Positions 1 through 6,470 of a stretch of DNA of 8,306 nt are shown here, piece by piece. The translations under genes were made by a program, and so were the position numbers. The stretch is from the NCBI GenBank assembly GCA_030530045.1, contig JAUMVS010000015.1, positions 12,191-20,496 on the forward strand. Reading direction: 5' to 3'. This stretch comes from Phoenicibacter congonensis (GTDB taxonomy: Bacteria > Actinomycetota > Coriobacteriia > Coriobacteriales > Eggerthellaceae). How positions within the stretch are numbered: position 1 is the stretch's first letter; every line of letters begins with the position of its first letter. The notes below the pieces were generated by a model. That model did no database searches. It had not been told where the DNA came from and worked only from the letters and a program-made list of their open reading frames with translations.

Positions 1-1572
1 CTTGTCGTTAGTAACCTGAGTGAGTGGGTTGCCCTGAGCATCTTTTGGCATTGGAGCATTCTTGTCATCGGAGGTAATCGTGAATTTAAACTTGCCTGTG
101 ATGTCGGCAGGCTCCAAACCGTCGTCGTGCTCAAGAACTTTCGTGCCGTTCAGCTCCATTGGAACAGGGTCACCCGTGCTATAGACATTCTTGAACACGA
201 TGCCACCTGTGCCAGTGTCAGCCGTAACTTTCAGCGTTCCGTCGCCGTTATCAACCGCTGTCACAATAAATGGAACTGAATCTTTAGTTGCGCTCACGCC
301 TCCAGGCAGGCTGCTGGTGTCTTCTTCTGCGATGTATTTAATAGTCCAGGTCTTGTTACCCTTGTCATCGACGGTGTAGGTAGCCCTTTGATTATTAACG
401 AGGTTATCCAGTGTCTTGATGTCGTAATTAAGGGTGCCGAAGTCCACGTTGCCGTTAGCATCGTTCTTCACAATCTGGCCTGAAACAGGTGTTCCGTCTG
501 CATAATGAAGCGAGAACTCGAACTCATCTGCACTCAGCGGACGACCTGTGATCTCCTTCTTTGCAGCGATTGCCGTCGACCCAGTAGCGGAATATTTATT
601 CAAGAAGCCCGCAGACACTGAACTCGTTGCCTGTTCGCCCGAGATGTAAACCCAGGTCGTGGTGTCGCCTTTGTTGCTGAAGGACGTAGTTCTTGCCTTA
701 ACCTTATCGTCCTCATATTCAATTTCGATTCTCACCTTCCAGATTCGACTGTCATATTCATAACCTGCAGCGCTATCGTTCTTTTCTTTAATCAGGATTG
801 TGTACGTGTTATCGACTTCTGCTCGGGTGAAAATCAAATCCTCGCCACCTCGAAGTTCCTTAAAAACACCAGACATCGTTGCCACTTGGCCATCTTTTGC
901 AGCAAGCGTCGTGATTGTGTTTTTCTTTAAAGCAAACTTCTCAGCAGAAGCATCGTCCTCGGTCCAGAATTCAAACGTGAACTGGTCTTTAAGCATGTCG
1001 TGGCCACGCAGAATCTTGTTAATTTCCATGTCGCCAACAGCCGAGTAATTCAAATCGTTAGTGTAGGTGTTCGTAAACGTCGCGCCTGAAACCGTTGCTG
1101 CCGCAATTAATTTGCCTTCACTGTTATCAACAACGTCAATCGTGAGAGTCGCTTCGTGTGTGTCATAAACAAAGCCACCTGCACCTGATCTCTCAGTTAC
1201 CTTGTAGACATAGGTGCCAGCTTCCGTAAACGTAAACTTGCCAAAGTTGAAAGCAACTGGGTCATTTTCTTTAGCGGTCGAGCTCTTCACCTTCGCTGGA
1301 TTTGCGCCATCGGCTAGTGGCATTTTTGCCAAAGCTTCATCAGTTGTCTCGCCATTAAATGAAACTTTTGCGAGGTCGAAGGTAAATTCGTCAGACTCAA
1401 TCCAGTCGGCGCCTTTGATTACCTTGTTAAAGCCAGCAGTCGCAGTGTCATATTCAACAGGGTCAGGAGTGTAATTGTTCAGGAACACAAATCCACCCTG
1501 GTCAACAGCAGCAGTTGCCTCAAGCGTGCCGTCGCCCTTGTCAACTACAGTGACGACAAACGAAATCGTGTT
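1..1572 (-). pseudogene. Continuation of the adhesin in the shifted frame, C-terminal part, runs off left edge
   Basis: Reading the minus strand from 1572 to 1 in the frame one base away from the upstream part gives about 524 codons with no stop and clear pilin-module protein. It completes module F (ending FLNNY at 1485-1471), then encodes complete modules G, H and I and the start of module J. Each complete module keeps the expected lysine (NKVIKG, NKILRG, KKEITG), a glutamate (KVTER, IKEKN, IAEE) and the Asn in FxNxY (FTNTY, FLNKY, FKNVY). I see no independent start: no signal peptide and no ribosome site at a domain boundary. It should be made only if the A-run is slipped or if the sequence has an error. 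Together with the upstream frame the restored protein has at least 2021 residues. The 3' end, probably with further modules and a sortase motif, is outside the window. I call it pseudogene because of the break; the coding pressure still looks intact. Confidence 0.82.
181..1449 (-). repeat. Three-module block, copy 2 (modules G-H-I)
   Basis: This is the second copy of the triad. G matches D closely (TATAGFNKVIKGADW, then STAKENDPVAFNFGK and GTYVYKVTER) but is two codons shorter near KVTER. H matches E (ELRGGEDLIFTRAE; FLNKY end). I matches F (KEITGRPLSADEFEFSL, GNKTWTI, GDGTL; FKNVY end). A 19-base stretch beginning GTCATATTC is identical at 1447 and 2736. Module J starts next (GTKVLEHDD at about 160-134) and is cut by the window edge; it is of a different type, so a third triad does not follow directly. 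Confidence 0.85.
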
Positions 1573-2738
1573 TTTTCAGAAGTCACTCCTGCTGGCAGGT
1601 TGTCGGTTATTTCCTTTGCGGAATATTGAATCGTCCAAGTCTTGTTTCCGTTGTTGTCAACCTCAACAGTCGCACGCTGGTCATTAACCAGTTTGTTAAG
1701 CAGGTCAACGTCGTAATTTAGCGAGCCGAAAAATACGCTGCCATGCTCGTCATTAGTGAAAGTCTTGTCGAGAACTCGTTTGTCATCGGCATAGCAGAGG
1801 CTAAACTCGAATTCGTCCTGATTAATTTGACGTCCAGTCAACTCTTTATCAGCTTCGATTGAGACGGAACCTTTCGCAGAGTAGGAATTAGCAAATGACA
1901 CAAACGCGCTTGTTTCTGCCTCTTCACCTGCTGTGTAGGTCCAGCTCGAGGTCTCTCCCTTGCCTTCAACGGTTGTCGTTGCAACCACTTTTCCGCTATC
2001 GACAGAAATCGCGATGCTCACATTCCACTCGGTCGTGTCGCAAACATACCCAGCAAGGCTAGTTGGCAGTTCATAAACCGTAAATTTGTAGGTCTTGCCT
2101 GTGTCAGCCCTTGTGAACACGAGGTCTTGGTCACCGCGCAGCTGCTTTAATGTCGAAGTCATCGTTGCGGTTGTTCCATCGTCGGCAGCACTCACAGGAA
2201 TTGAATTCGAAGTGAACCAGAACTTGTCTTTAGAAGCGCTGTCAGGAGTGAACACGAATTTAAATTGACCTTGCGTCATGTTGCGCCCTGTCAAAACCTT
2301 CTCTACATTGAAGTCGCCAGCGGCTGAATAGTTCAAATCTTTCACATAATCATTAGTAAATGTACCGTCTGTCACGGTTGCTTCCGCCACCAGATTTCCA
2401 AGGCCATTGTCAGTGACCTTCACAGTGAGGAAAGCCTCATGGTCGTCATATTCAAACTCGGTGCCAGCAGTTGCAGTCTGCTCGGTCACCTTGTAGACGT
2501 ATGTGCCAGTCTCTGTGAAATTAAGCTTGCCGAAGTCGAACGCAACTGGTTCGTTTTCTTTGGCTGTAGTACTTGTAACCGTGACTGGGTTGTCGCCTTT
2601 TACGTCAGGCATTTTGCTGAGCGACTCTTCATCGGTGTAGCCATCGAACGAAACCTTGTCAAAATCGAACTTAAAAATGCAGCTCTCGTCCCAGTCGCGG
2701 CCGGTGATTACCTTATTAAATCCAGCCTGCGCTGTGTC
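1471..2738 (-). repeat. Three-module block, copy 1 (modules D-E-F)
   Basis: This block of three different pilin-type modules has a second copy just downstream in the protein. D starts DTAQAGFNKVITGRDW and ends FTNDY. E starts FNVEKVLTGR, has LRGDQDLVFTRAD and ends FANSY. F has DKELTGRQINQDEFEFSL and GNKTWTI, and ends FLNNY across the frameshift. The copies match module for module (D to G, E to H, F to I) but differ within a copy, so the duplicated unit is the triad, about 430 codons. Several substitutions separate the copies at DNA level, so the duplication looks old. Confidence 0.85.
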
Positions 2739-5700
2739 ATATTCAACAGGGTCAGAAGCATAGTGGTTCAGGAACTCGAATTTGTCTTCTGTGGTAGCTT
2801 GTCCATTCTTGGAGTAGGTCGGCTCGAGAACAATGACATCCTCATCAAGCGTGACCTTAACTGTGACGGTCCACTCGCTTGCGTCGTAGGTCATGCCGTC
2901 CTTGACATAATCCTCACCCGCAGGCGCAAGTTCGCTAACGTTCTTCCAAACACCATCAACGTTGATGACCTCGTTTACTTTGTATGTGTAGGTCTTGCCG
3001 ATGTTGTCCTGTGTAAATTGAGCCGCATCGAAGGTGATTGGACTAATGCCATCGGTAGTTTTGATACTCTCGCTACCAGGTGCACCATCGACTGGCGTCA
3101 TGCGGAAGTAGAACATATCCTCAGTGATTGGCTTGCTTCCGCCCGTCGTGTCGACGTAATGTTTGACACCGCGTGGCGACCAATTTTCCTCATCAGCCCT
3201 AAACACATTATTGAATAGAGCCACTTGCGCTGGCTGCTGATCGCTAAGAGAATCGCCTGCATCATCGCGACGCTGCTGCATTGTGCTTTGGATGTTAAGT
3301 GTTCCGTCACCTGCGTCAGTGACAGTAACAGTTACCTGGTAGACAGCCTTTGAGTAGGAAACGCCCTTGTTCAAAGTAGAAGCATCTTTGTCTTCATAAA
3401 TGCTGTAGACATAGGTGCCAGGTTTCACAAATGTGATGTCACCGAAGTTAAACGCAACACCAGTGCCGCTTTGAGTTCCGTCAAGGTTTTCAAGCTTTAC
3501 TGTTGAGCTCTGTGGCAGAGGAGCATCTTCAGGGTTGGCGCCAACGAGTGTGAACACGAATGCATCAGTCTCGTTCCAGTCTCTTCCGCTCAAAACTTTT
3601 GATCCTGCCAGAGCAATTTTTCCGTCAAGAGTGCCTTCCGCGGAATAGGTGTTAGTAAATGCAGCAGCTACAGTTTCACCAGCCGCGATTGTGCCAGTGT
3701 CGCCTTCCGAAGTTGTATCAAAACCAGCAGCTGCCTGCTCAGTAACGGTATAGGCGGCATTGTTTGGCAGGCCATAAACATAGAGTGTCTCGCCATGTTT
3801 CAATGTGTGTGTAGCTTTTCCAGTTGCATCAAATGCAAGGCCAAATGCGTCACCCACCGTGTCGCCACTTGCATTCTTTACTTCTGCAGGGAATGTTTGA
3901 CCTTGAGCAGTTGCAACATCAGGAATTGAAATCTCGAATGTGAAACTTTTATCGGCGTAATCGTCAAGCGAATAGCCATCTTGAACGGTTACTGTTTTTG
4001 AAACAGTGAGTGTGCCCGGCTTTATAACCTTCAATTTGCCGTTGTTGCCAAGGTGGTTGACAACAGTTGAGGCAGCTGCCACCGAAGACTCTTTCCAGCC
4101 AGGATTTAAAACATCGCCTGCTGTTTCTGTGACATTAGTGGTCTTGGCGGTGTAGAGTTCGTCGAGATAGGTGTGGCGCGCAGTTCCCTTTACGAAGTAG
4201 GAATTGCCGCTCGCATCTTGAGCAACTGCACCAGCAAGTGCTTCCGCTACTGAACCTGGGAAGTCAACAACTCGAACGCGGTCTACTTTCTTACCATCGA
4301 CCATCTCGAAATATGTCCGCTTGTAATAGTAATCTTTGTCACTCTCGAGCTTGCCTTGAGCACGAGTGGTGCATTCAGCATCAGAATAAATAGGGGTGTC
4401 TTCTGTGATGTAGTAATAGGTGTTGCCCTTTGCTGGGAAGAAAGTGGAGGTTGTGTCTCCAAGGAACTGGTCTCCACTCCAAGCGTTTGCAAAGAATTCC
4501 ACGTTTCCTTCGGTGTCAGAATTAGCAGCCATGTAGCTTGCAAGCGTCGCATCAGGCTTTGCCAAGCTGTCGAGCACGCCATCTTTCAGGCTCGAGGCAA
4601 AAGTAACCTGGATTGGATGAGCGTCGGTTACGCTCATTTCCGAAGTTGTAGTGTTGACGTTAAAGTAACGAACAGGAATGAGCGACGCTGGCACCTTGAC
4701 CTGCACCTTGTCGCCTTGTGCCAAGTCATTCGATCTAGTCACTGCAATAACAACCATGTTCAGGTTGCCTTTTGGATAAATTGGCGTTTCGACACTGCCG
4801 TTAAAGACATAGGTGTCGACGTTGCCTGAAGTTGACTTTGTGGGGTTAGTAAATGTGGTGCCGCCAAAATTAATCGACGTGAAACCATCGACTTTCATGT
4901 AGCTTCCAAGCTCGTCATCGAATGTGACGTAGCCGCCTTTGTCGGGATCATAGCCCTCGTCAACTTCCGTTGGATAACCAGAACCCTCGCTAATAGTGGA
5001 TGCGATGTTCTCGAAAACTTTCTTCAAAGAATCAGAGTCGGCTGCTGCCATGTAATATTCCGACTGGTCGGCACGAGTTCCCAAATTCCAAACGTATCTA
5101 GAACCGCTTTGCGAGTATTGAGCCGCTGGATAATTGCTAGAAACAGCATGCATGAATTTGTTAGTGTTAGAAGTGCCGCTTGCAGTTGGGTCTGCCGATG
5201 GATTTGCATCACTAAAAATGCCAATCGAGAACACCTCTACCTCGGCATCTTTTAGTTCCTTCGCCTTAGAAATCGCGCTGCTAGCAACTGCATTTTCAAA
5301 GGAAGAACCACTGGTTGGCTGACCGTCAGTAAAGAACACGACAATCTTTTTTGCATCCTCACGGGCAGAAGAATCGGCCAACGCGCGCTGTGCATGTTCT
5401 AAGCCTTTGTCAGCTCGCGTCGCACCGCCAGCAATCAAGCCATTAATGGAGCTAGCGAGCGTGTCCTTACCAGTGCCCTCGCAAAGAGTGAGATTGTTTA
5501 CAATCTGGCTGTAGTTGTAGGTGTTTCCGAAAAAACCTCTGTATGTGTTGTTTCCAACATTATCAGAAGAGGTTCCCGCAAACTTTACGATTGAAACCTT
5601 ATGCTTCTTTTCGGTGTCGGTGACCTTCGCATTCTCGCTCGCGATTGTGTCCAAGAACGAACTAGCCGCTGTTTTTAGCGCCGCTAATTTCTTTTCCGAA

Positions 5701-6062
5701 GAGCCGCCTCCAAAACTGTCATCCATCGAGCCAGAAACGTCGAGTACCATGACAATGTCTAAAGGTTTAGTGACAGTAGTTGATGTGTTTGATGCTGAAG
5801 AAATTGCAGAAAGGGTTGTTAGGAAATCAGAATTTCCCTCGCCTTTCTTTACTGTTTTGTCGGTCCAAATTCGACCAAGATTCATTGTGTCGACGTTAGC
5901 TGCATCAACGGTCCAGTTTTCAGTCGTGTCGCCATCGACAACAGAACTCTTTTCTGGGGTTGCTCCTGCGCCGACCGCTTCCGTCACGTTGCTAAAAGCA
6001 AGAGCAGGAACTAGCATTGCAGCAAACACGGCTGCAAGCACAATTTGAAACTTCTTTTTCAT
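1545..6062 (-). CDS. Giant secreted vWA / pilin-repeat surface adhesin, N-terminal frame ended by frameshift
   Basis: This is a 1505-residue product of a probable cell-surface adhesin or pilus-tip protein. I start it at ATG 6062-6060, because GAGAGAGG (6077-6069) sits just upstream; the longer TTG start at 6080 would lie over that site. In order I see a signal peptide (residues 1-22, ALA cleavage motif), a vWA domain (about 100-357) with MIDAS residues D108, S110, S112, T215 and D246, a linker region (about 484-680), and pilin-type modules from 682 onward. Modules show the Lys / Glu / Asn pattern of isopeptide-bonded pilin domains, for example K1117, E1194 and N1237. The frame ends in the sixth module: after K1497 a non-homologous tail of eight residues precedes TAG. 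The family sequence resumes in the next frame and continues off the window, so this is the front part of a larger protein. No sorting signal is visible; it would lie beyond position 1. The vWA and pilin assignments are strong; the ligand is unknown. Confidence 0.9.
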   Translation of the reverse strand: MKKKFQIVLAAVFAAMLVPALAFSNVTEAVGAGATPEKSSVVDGDTTENWTVDAANVDTMNLGRIWTDKTVKKGEGNSDFLTTLSAISSASNTSTTVTKPLDIVMVLDVSGSMDDSFGGGSSEKKLAALKTAASSFLDTIASENAKVTDTEKKHKVSIVKFAGTSSDNVGNNTYRGFFGNTYNYSQIVNNLTLCEGTGKDTLASSINGLIAGGATRADKGLEHAQRALADSSAREDAKKIVVFFTDGQPTSGSSFENAVASSAISKAKELKDAEVEVFSIGIFSDANPSADPTASGTSNTNKFMHAVSSNYPAAQYSQSGSRYVWNLGTRADQSEYYMAAADSDSLKKVFENIASTISEGSGYPTEVDEGYDPDKGGYVTFDDELGSYMKVDGFTSINFGGTTFTNPTKSTSGNVDTYVFNGSVETPIYPKGNLNMVVIAVTRSNDLAQGDKVQVKVPASLIPVRYFNVNTTTSEMSVTDAHPIQVTFASSLKDGVLDSLAKPDATLASYMAANSDTEGNVEFFANAWSGDQFLGDTTSTFFPAKGNTYYYITEDTPIYSDAECTTRAQGKLESDKDYYYKRTYFEMVDGKKVDRVRVVDFPGSVAEALAGAVAQDASGNSYFVKGTARHTYLDELYTAKTTNVTETAGDVLNPGWKESSVAAASTVVNHLGNNGKLKVIKPGTLTVSKTVTVQDGYSLDDYADKSFTFEISIPDVATAQGQTFPAEVKNASGDTVGDAFGLAFDATGKATHTLKHGETLYVYGLPNNAAYTVTEQAAAGFDTTSEGDTGTIAAGETVAAAFTNTYSAEGTLDGKIALAGSKVLSGRDWNETDAFVFTLVGANPEDAPLPQSSTVKLENLDGTQSGTGVAFNFGDITFVKPGTYVYSIYEDKDASTLNKGVSYSKAVYQVTVTVTDAGDGTLNIQSTMQQRRDDAGDSLSDQQPAQVALFNNVFRADEENWSPRGVKHYVDTTGGSKPITEDMFYFRMTPVDGAPGSESIKTTDGISPITFDAAQFTQDNIGKTYTYKVNEVINVDGVWKNVSELAPAGEDYVKDGMTYDASEWTVTVKVTLDEDVIVLEPTYSKNGQATTEDKFEFLNHYASDPVEYDTAQAGFNKVITGRDWDESCIFKFDFDKVSFDGYTDEESLSKMPDVKGDNPVTVTSTTAKENEPVAFDFGKLNFTETGTYVYKVTEQTATAGTEFEYDDHEAFLTVKVTDNGLGNLVAEATVTDGTFTNDYVKDLNYSAAGDFNVEKVLTGRNMTQGQFKFVFTPDSASKDKFWFTSNSIPVSAADDGTTATMTSTLKQLRGDQDLVFTRADTGKTYKFTVYELPTSLAGYVCDTTEWNVSIAISVDSGKVVATTTVEGKGETSSWTYTAGEEAETSAFVSFANSYSAKGSVSIEADKELTGRQINQDEFEFSLCYADDKRVLDKTFTNDEHGSVFFGSLNYDVDLLNKLVNDQRATVEVDNNGNKTWTIQYSAKEITDNLPAGVTSEKTRFRLSSL
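1571..1576 (-). other. Frameshift site: A6 homopolymer in adhesin coding strand
   Basis: The coding strand reads GAA AAA ACA here, giving SEKTRFRLSSL and a stop 24 bases later. With seven A's it would read GAA AAA AAC ACG, giving SEKNTISFVVT, which aligns without gaps to ATKDSVPFIVT in the duplicated module I. Conserved DNA landmarks of modules F and I are 1289 nt apart upstream of the run (1633 vs 344) and 1290 nt apart downstream of it (1531 vs 241), placing a single-base loss between them. The tract is AAAAAAC, but it is out of phase with a canonical A_AAA_AAC tandem-slip heptamer. Confidence 0.88.
2760..3182 (-). other. Pilin-type module C, divergent
   Basis: Residues 961-1101 form a more distant FctA-like module. 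The first strand is GVKHYVD (K967) instead of KVLxGR. The Glu is E1031 in TYKVNEV and the closing Asn is N1099 in FLNHY. A longer loop (1035-1058, with a DYVKDGMTYD segment) separates the Glu strand from the EWTVTVKVTL strand. It precedes the duplicated three-module block. Confidence 0.65.
3201..4019 (-). other. Pilin-type modules A and B
   Basis: Module A (residues 682-807) has K689, E775 in TVTEQ and N804 in FTNTY, and resembles the shorter B-type pilin fold. Module B (811-954) has the textbook FctA layout: K822 in SKVLSGRDW, F/V alternation in AFVFTL, GTYVYSIYE with E890, VTVTDAGDGTL, and N952 in FNNVF. Lys, Glu and Asn at these places are the bond-forming and catalytic residues in Spy0128-type pilins (family knowledge). 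The bonds themselves are inferred. Confidence 0.75.
4023..4613 (-). other. Linker domain between vWA and first pilin module, not recognised
   Basis: Residues about 484-680 match no domain I can name. The stretch has a YYYITEDTPIYSD segment (about 549-561), a YYYKRTYFE segment (578-586) and a region near 650-676 (LNPGWKESS to VVNHLGNNGKL) that leads into the first pilin module (KPGTLTVSKT). From memory, similar TYYYxTxDTPIY segments follow the vWA domain in other actinobacterial surface proteins, so it is probably a structural stalk or the C-terminal continuation of the tip fold. I cannot assign a ligand. Confidence 0.5.
4992..5765 (-). other. vWA domain with complete MIDAS (residues about 100-357)
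   Basis: The domain opens with the strand DIVMVLDVSGSM, which holds the DxSxS metal motif (D108, S110, S112). The later MIDAS threonine is T215 in GGATRAD and the final aspartate is D246 in VVFFTDGQP. All metal ligands are therefore present, so cation-dependent ligand binding is plausible. In Gram-positive pili such vWA domains usually sit on the tip protein that contacts the host (RrgA-type, family knowledge). The loops carry long insertions, including a Ser/Thr/Asn-rich stretch near residues 285-303. Confidence 0.88.
5997..6062 (-). other. Sec signal peptide of the adhesin
   Basis: Residues 1-22 show a classical secretion signal: a basic start (MKKK), a hydrophobic stretch of Ile, Val, Leu, Ala and Phe, and a VPALA cleavage motif (small residues at -3 and -1) before FSN. 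A second possible cleavage site is after AVGA near residue 32. It supports export and is one reason for preferring the ATG at 6062. Confidence 0.85.
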
Positions 6063-6068
6063 TTTTAC

Positions 6069-6077
6069 CTCTCTCTC
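6069..6077 (-). promoter_or_regulatory. Ribosome binding site deciding the adhesin start
   Basis: GAGAGAGG on the minus strand ends about six bases before ATG 6062. It is a purine-rich Shine-Dalgarno sequence and fixes the start at the ATG rather than the upstream TTG at 6080, which has no such site. Confidence 0.7.
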
Positions 6078-6087
6078 CAAATGAACG

Positions 6088-6103
6088 ACCGAAGCCTTTC
6101 GGT
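6088..6103 (-). other. Short perfect hairpin in adhesin 5' leader
   Basis: ACCGAA and TTCGGT form a 6-bp perfect stem around a 4-base loop, 26-41 bases before the adhesin start. It has no T-tract on the minus strand, so it is not an intrinsic terminator. It may protect the leader or influence translation; function is inferred. Confidence 0.45.
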
Positions 6104-6196
6104 ACCGCTATGAATGGCTGGAAAACCACCACCCTTTATTCACTGCCTTCCTCCAAAACAAAAGTTTGGAGTGCGTGCTCGCTTGAATTCAAATGC

Positions 6197-6223
6197 ATAA
6201 TGCGTTCCCAGAAGAAGTTTCAA
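6197..6223 (-). promoter_or_regulatory. Weak candidate promoter for the adhesin
   Basis: TTGAAA (6223-6218) and CATTAT (6202-6197) lie 15 bp apart on the minus strand, about 135 bp before the start codon. The spacing is short and the -10 poor. A second weak pair, TTGTTT (6161-6156) and ATAAAG (6139-6134), lies closer. No strong sigma-70 promoter is visible, which suggests the adhesin needs an activator. Confidence 0.25.
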
Positions 6224-6312
6224 GATTATGAAGCTGGGAGACGTGTTCGAAGCGAACAAACCGCAGAGAAATATCCATAAATCCATGATTACGCTTGGGA
6301 AACTCAAATGCA

Positions 6313-6330
6313 ATTGCGTATATACGCAAT
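6313..6330. promoter_or_regulatory. Perfect 18-bp palindrome, candidate operator 1
   Basis: ATTGCGTATATACGCAAT equals its own reverse complement. Its core TTGCGTA-TA-TACGCAA is shared with a second dyad 44 bp away. A palindrome of this size between divergent genes is the usual form of a dimeric helix-turn-helix operator. By position it lies roughly 94 bp before the inferred start of regulator transcription and about 250 bp before the adhesin start codon. Confidence 0.7.
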
Positions 6331-6357
6331 GAACACTTTCACCCCGCTTGCGTGCGT

Positions 6358-6373
6358 TTGCGTATTTACGCAA
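6358..6373. promoter_or_regulatory. Palindrome TTGCGTA-N2-TACGCAA, candidate operator 2
   Basis: TTGCGTATTTACGCAA has the same 7-base arms as operator 1 with TT in place of TA at the centre. An extra half-site TTGCGT lies at 6348-6353, exactly 10 bp (one helical turn) upstream of this site. The dyad is centred about 40 bp before the TATAAT of the regulator gene, a position typical of an activator, or of a repressor for transcription leaving leftward. Confidence 0.7.
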
Positions 6374-6403
6374 TAACCCCAAAATGAGCGGCAAGCGGTT
6401 ATT

Positions 6404-6409
6404 TATAAT
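6404..6409 (+). promoter_or_regulatory. -10 box of the LuxR-type regulator gene
   Basis: TATAAT is a perfect consensus -10, 61 bp before the chosen start codon. The position 17 bp upstream (AAAATG, 6381-6386) is a poor -35, which fits a promoter helped by a factor bound at the dyads just upstream. Confidence 0.5.
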
Positions 6410-6461
6410 TTATGGCGGAAAGAATTAACTGGCGCAAAGGATGAAAAATCGCTGCGCGCTT

Positions 6462-6466
6462 GGAGG
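6462..6466 (+). promoter_or_regulatory. Ribosome binding site of the regulator gene
   Basis: GGAGG lies four bases before ATG 6471. The spacing is slightly short but the match is strong, and it selects this start over ATG 6441, giving an N-terminus MSKHKMKSYE ahead of the first membrane helix. Confidence 0.65.
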
Positions 6467-6470
6467 CAAG

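Larger units (their letters stand above)
6063..6470. other. Divergent intergenic control region
   Basis: These 408 bases separate the two genes and contain the adhesin leader with its hairpin, the two palindromic sites, and the regulator promoter. Open frames here (for example a minus-strand frame over 6140-6394) start at TTG or lack ribosome sites and cover the palindromes, so I count none as a gene. I see no tRNA, riboswitch or mobile element. Confidence 0.7.

Noticed and set aside
1570..1577. Canonical -1 programmed frameshift heptamer A_AAA_AAC
   Set aside because: The bases AAAAAAC are present, but the incoming frame reads them as AA_AAA_AC, so tandem slippage is not in phase; only single-tRNA slippage or polymerase slippage remains possible.
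181..2738. Regular spacing mistaken for CRISPR or a DNA-level tandem array
   Set aside because: The period is about 430 codons of protein modules with diverged DNA, and no short identical repeats with spacers exist.
2439..3218. Plus-strand 259-codon open frame inside the adhesin
   Set aside because: It is antisense to conserved pilin modules C and D, has no recognisable domain, and reads as a shadow of the real gene.
4356..4829. Plus-strand 157-codon open frame
   Set aside because: Antisense shadow of the adhesin linker region; no family signal.
5521..6048. Plus-strand 175-codon open frame over the vWA coding region
   Set aside because: It is antisense to the vWA domain and signal peptide; codon bias of the true strand explains it.
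6060..6080. TTG start at 6080 for the adhesin
   Set aside because: It would place the ribosome site inside the coding region; ATG 6062 follows that site and begins a standard signal peptide.
6140..6394. Minus-strand small frame with hydrophobic residues in the intergenic region
   Set aside because: Its first start is TTG, inner ATGs lack ribosome sites, and it overlaps the palindromic control sites.
6441..6470. ATG 6441 as start of the regulator
   Set aside because: Its AGG touches the start codon with no spacing, whereas ATG 6471 has GGAGG four bases upstream.
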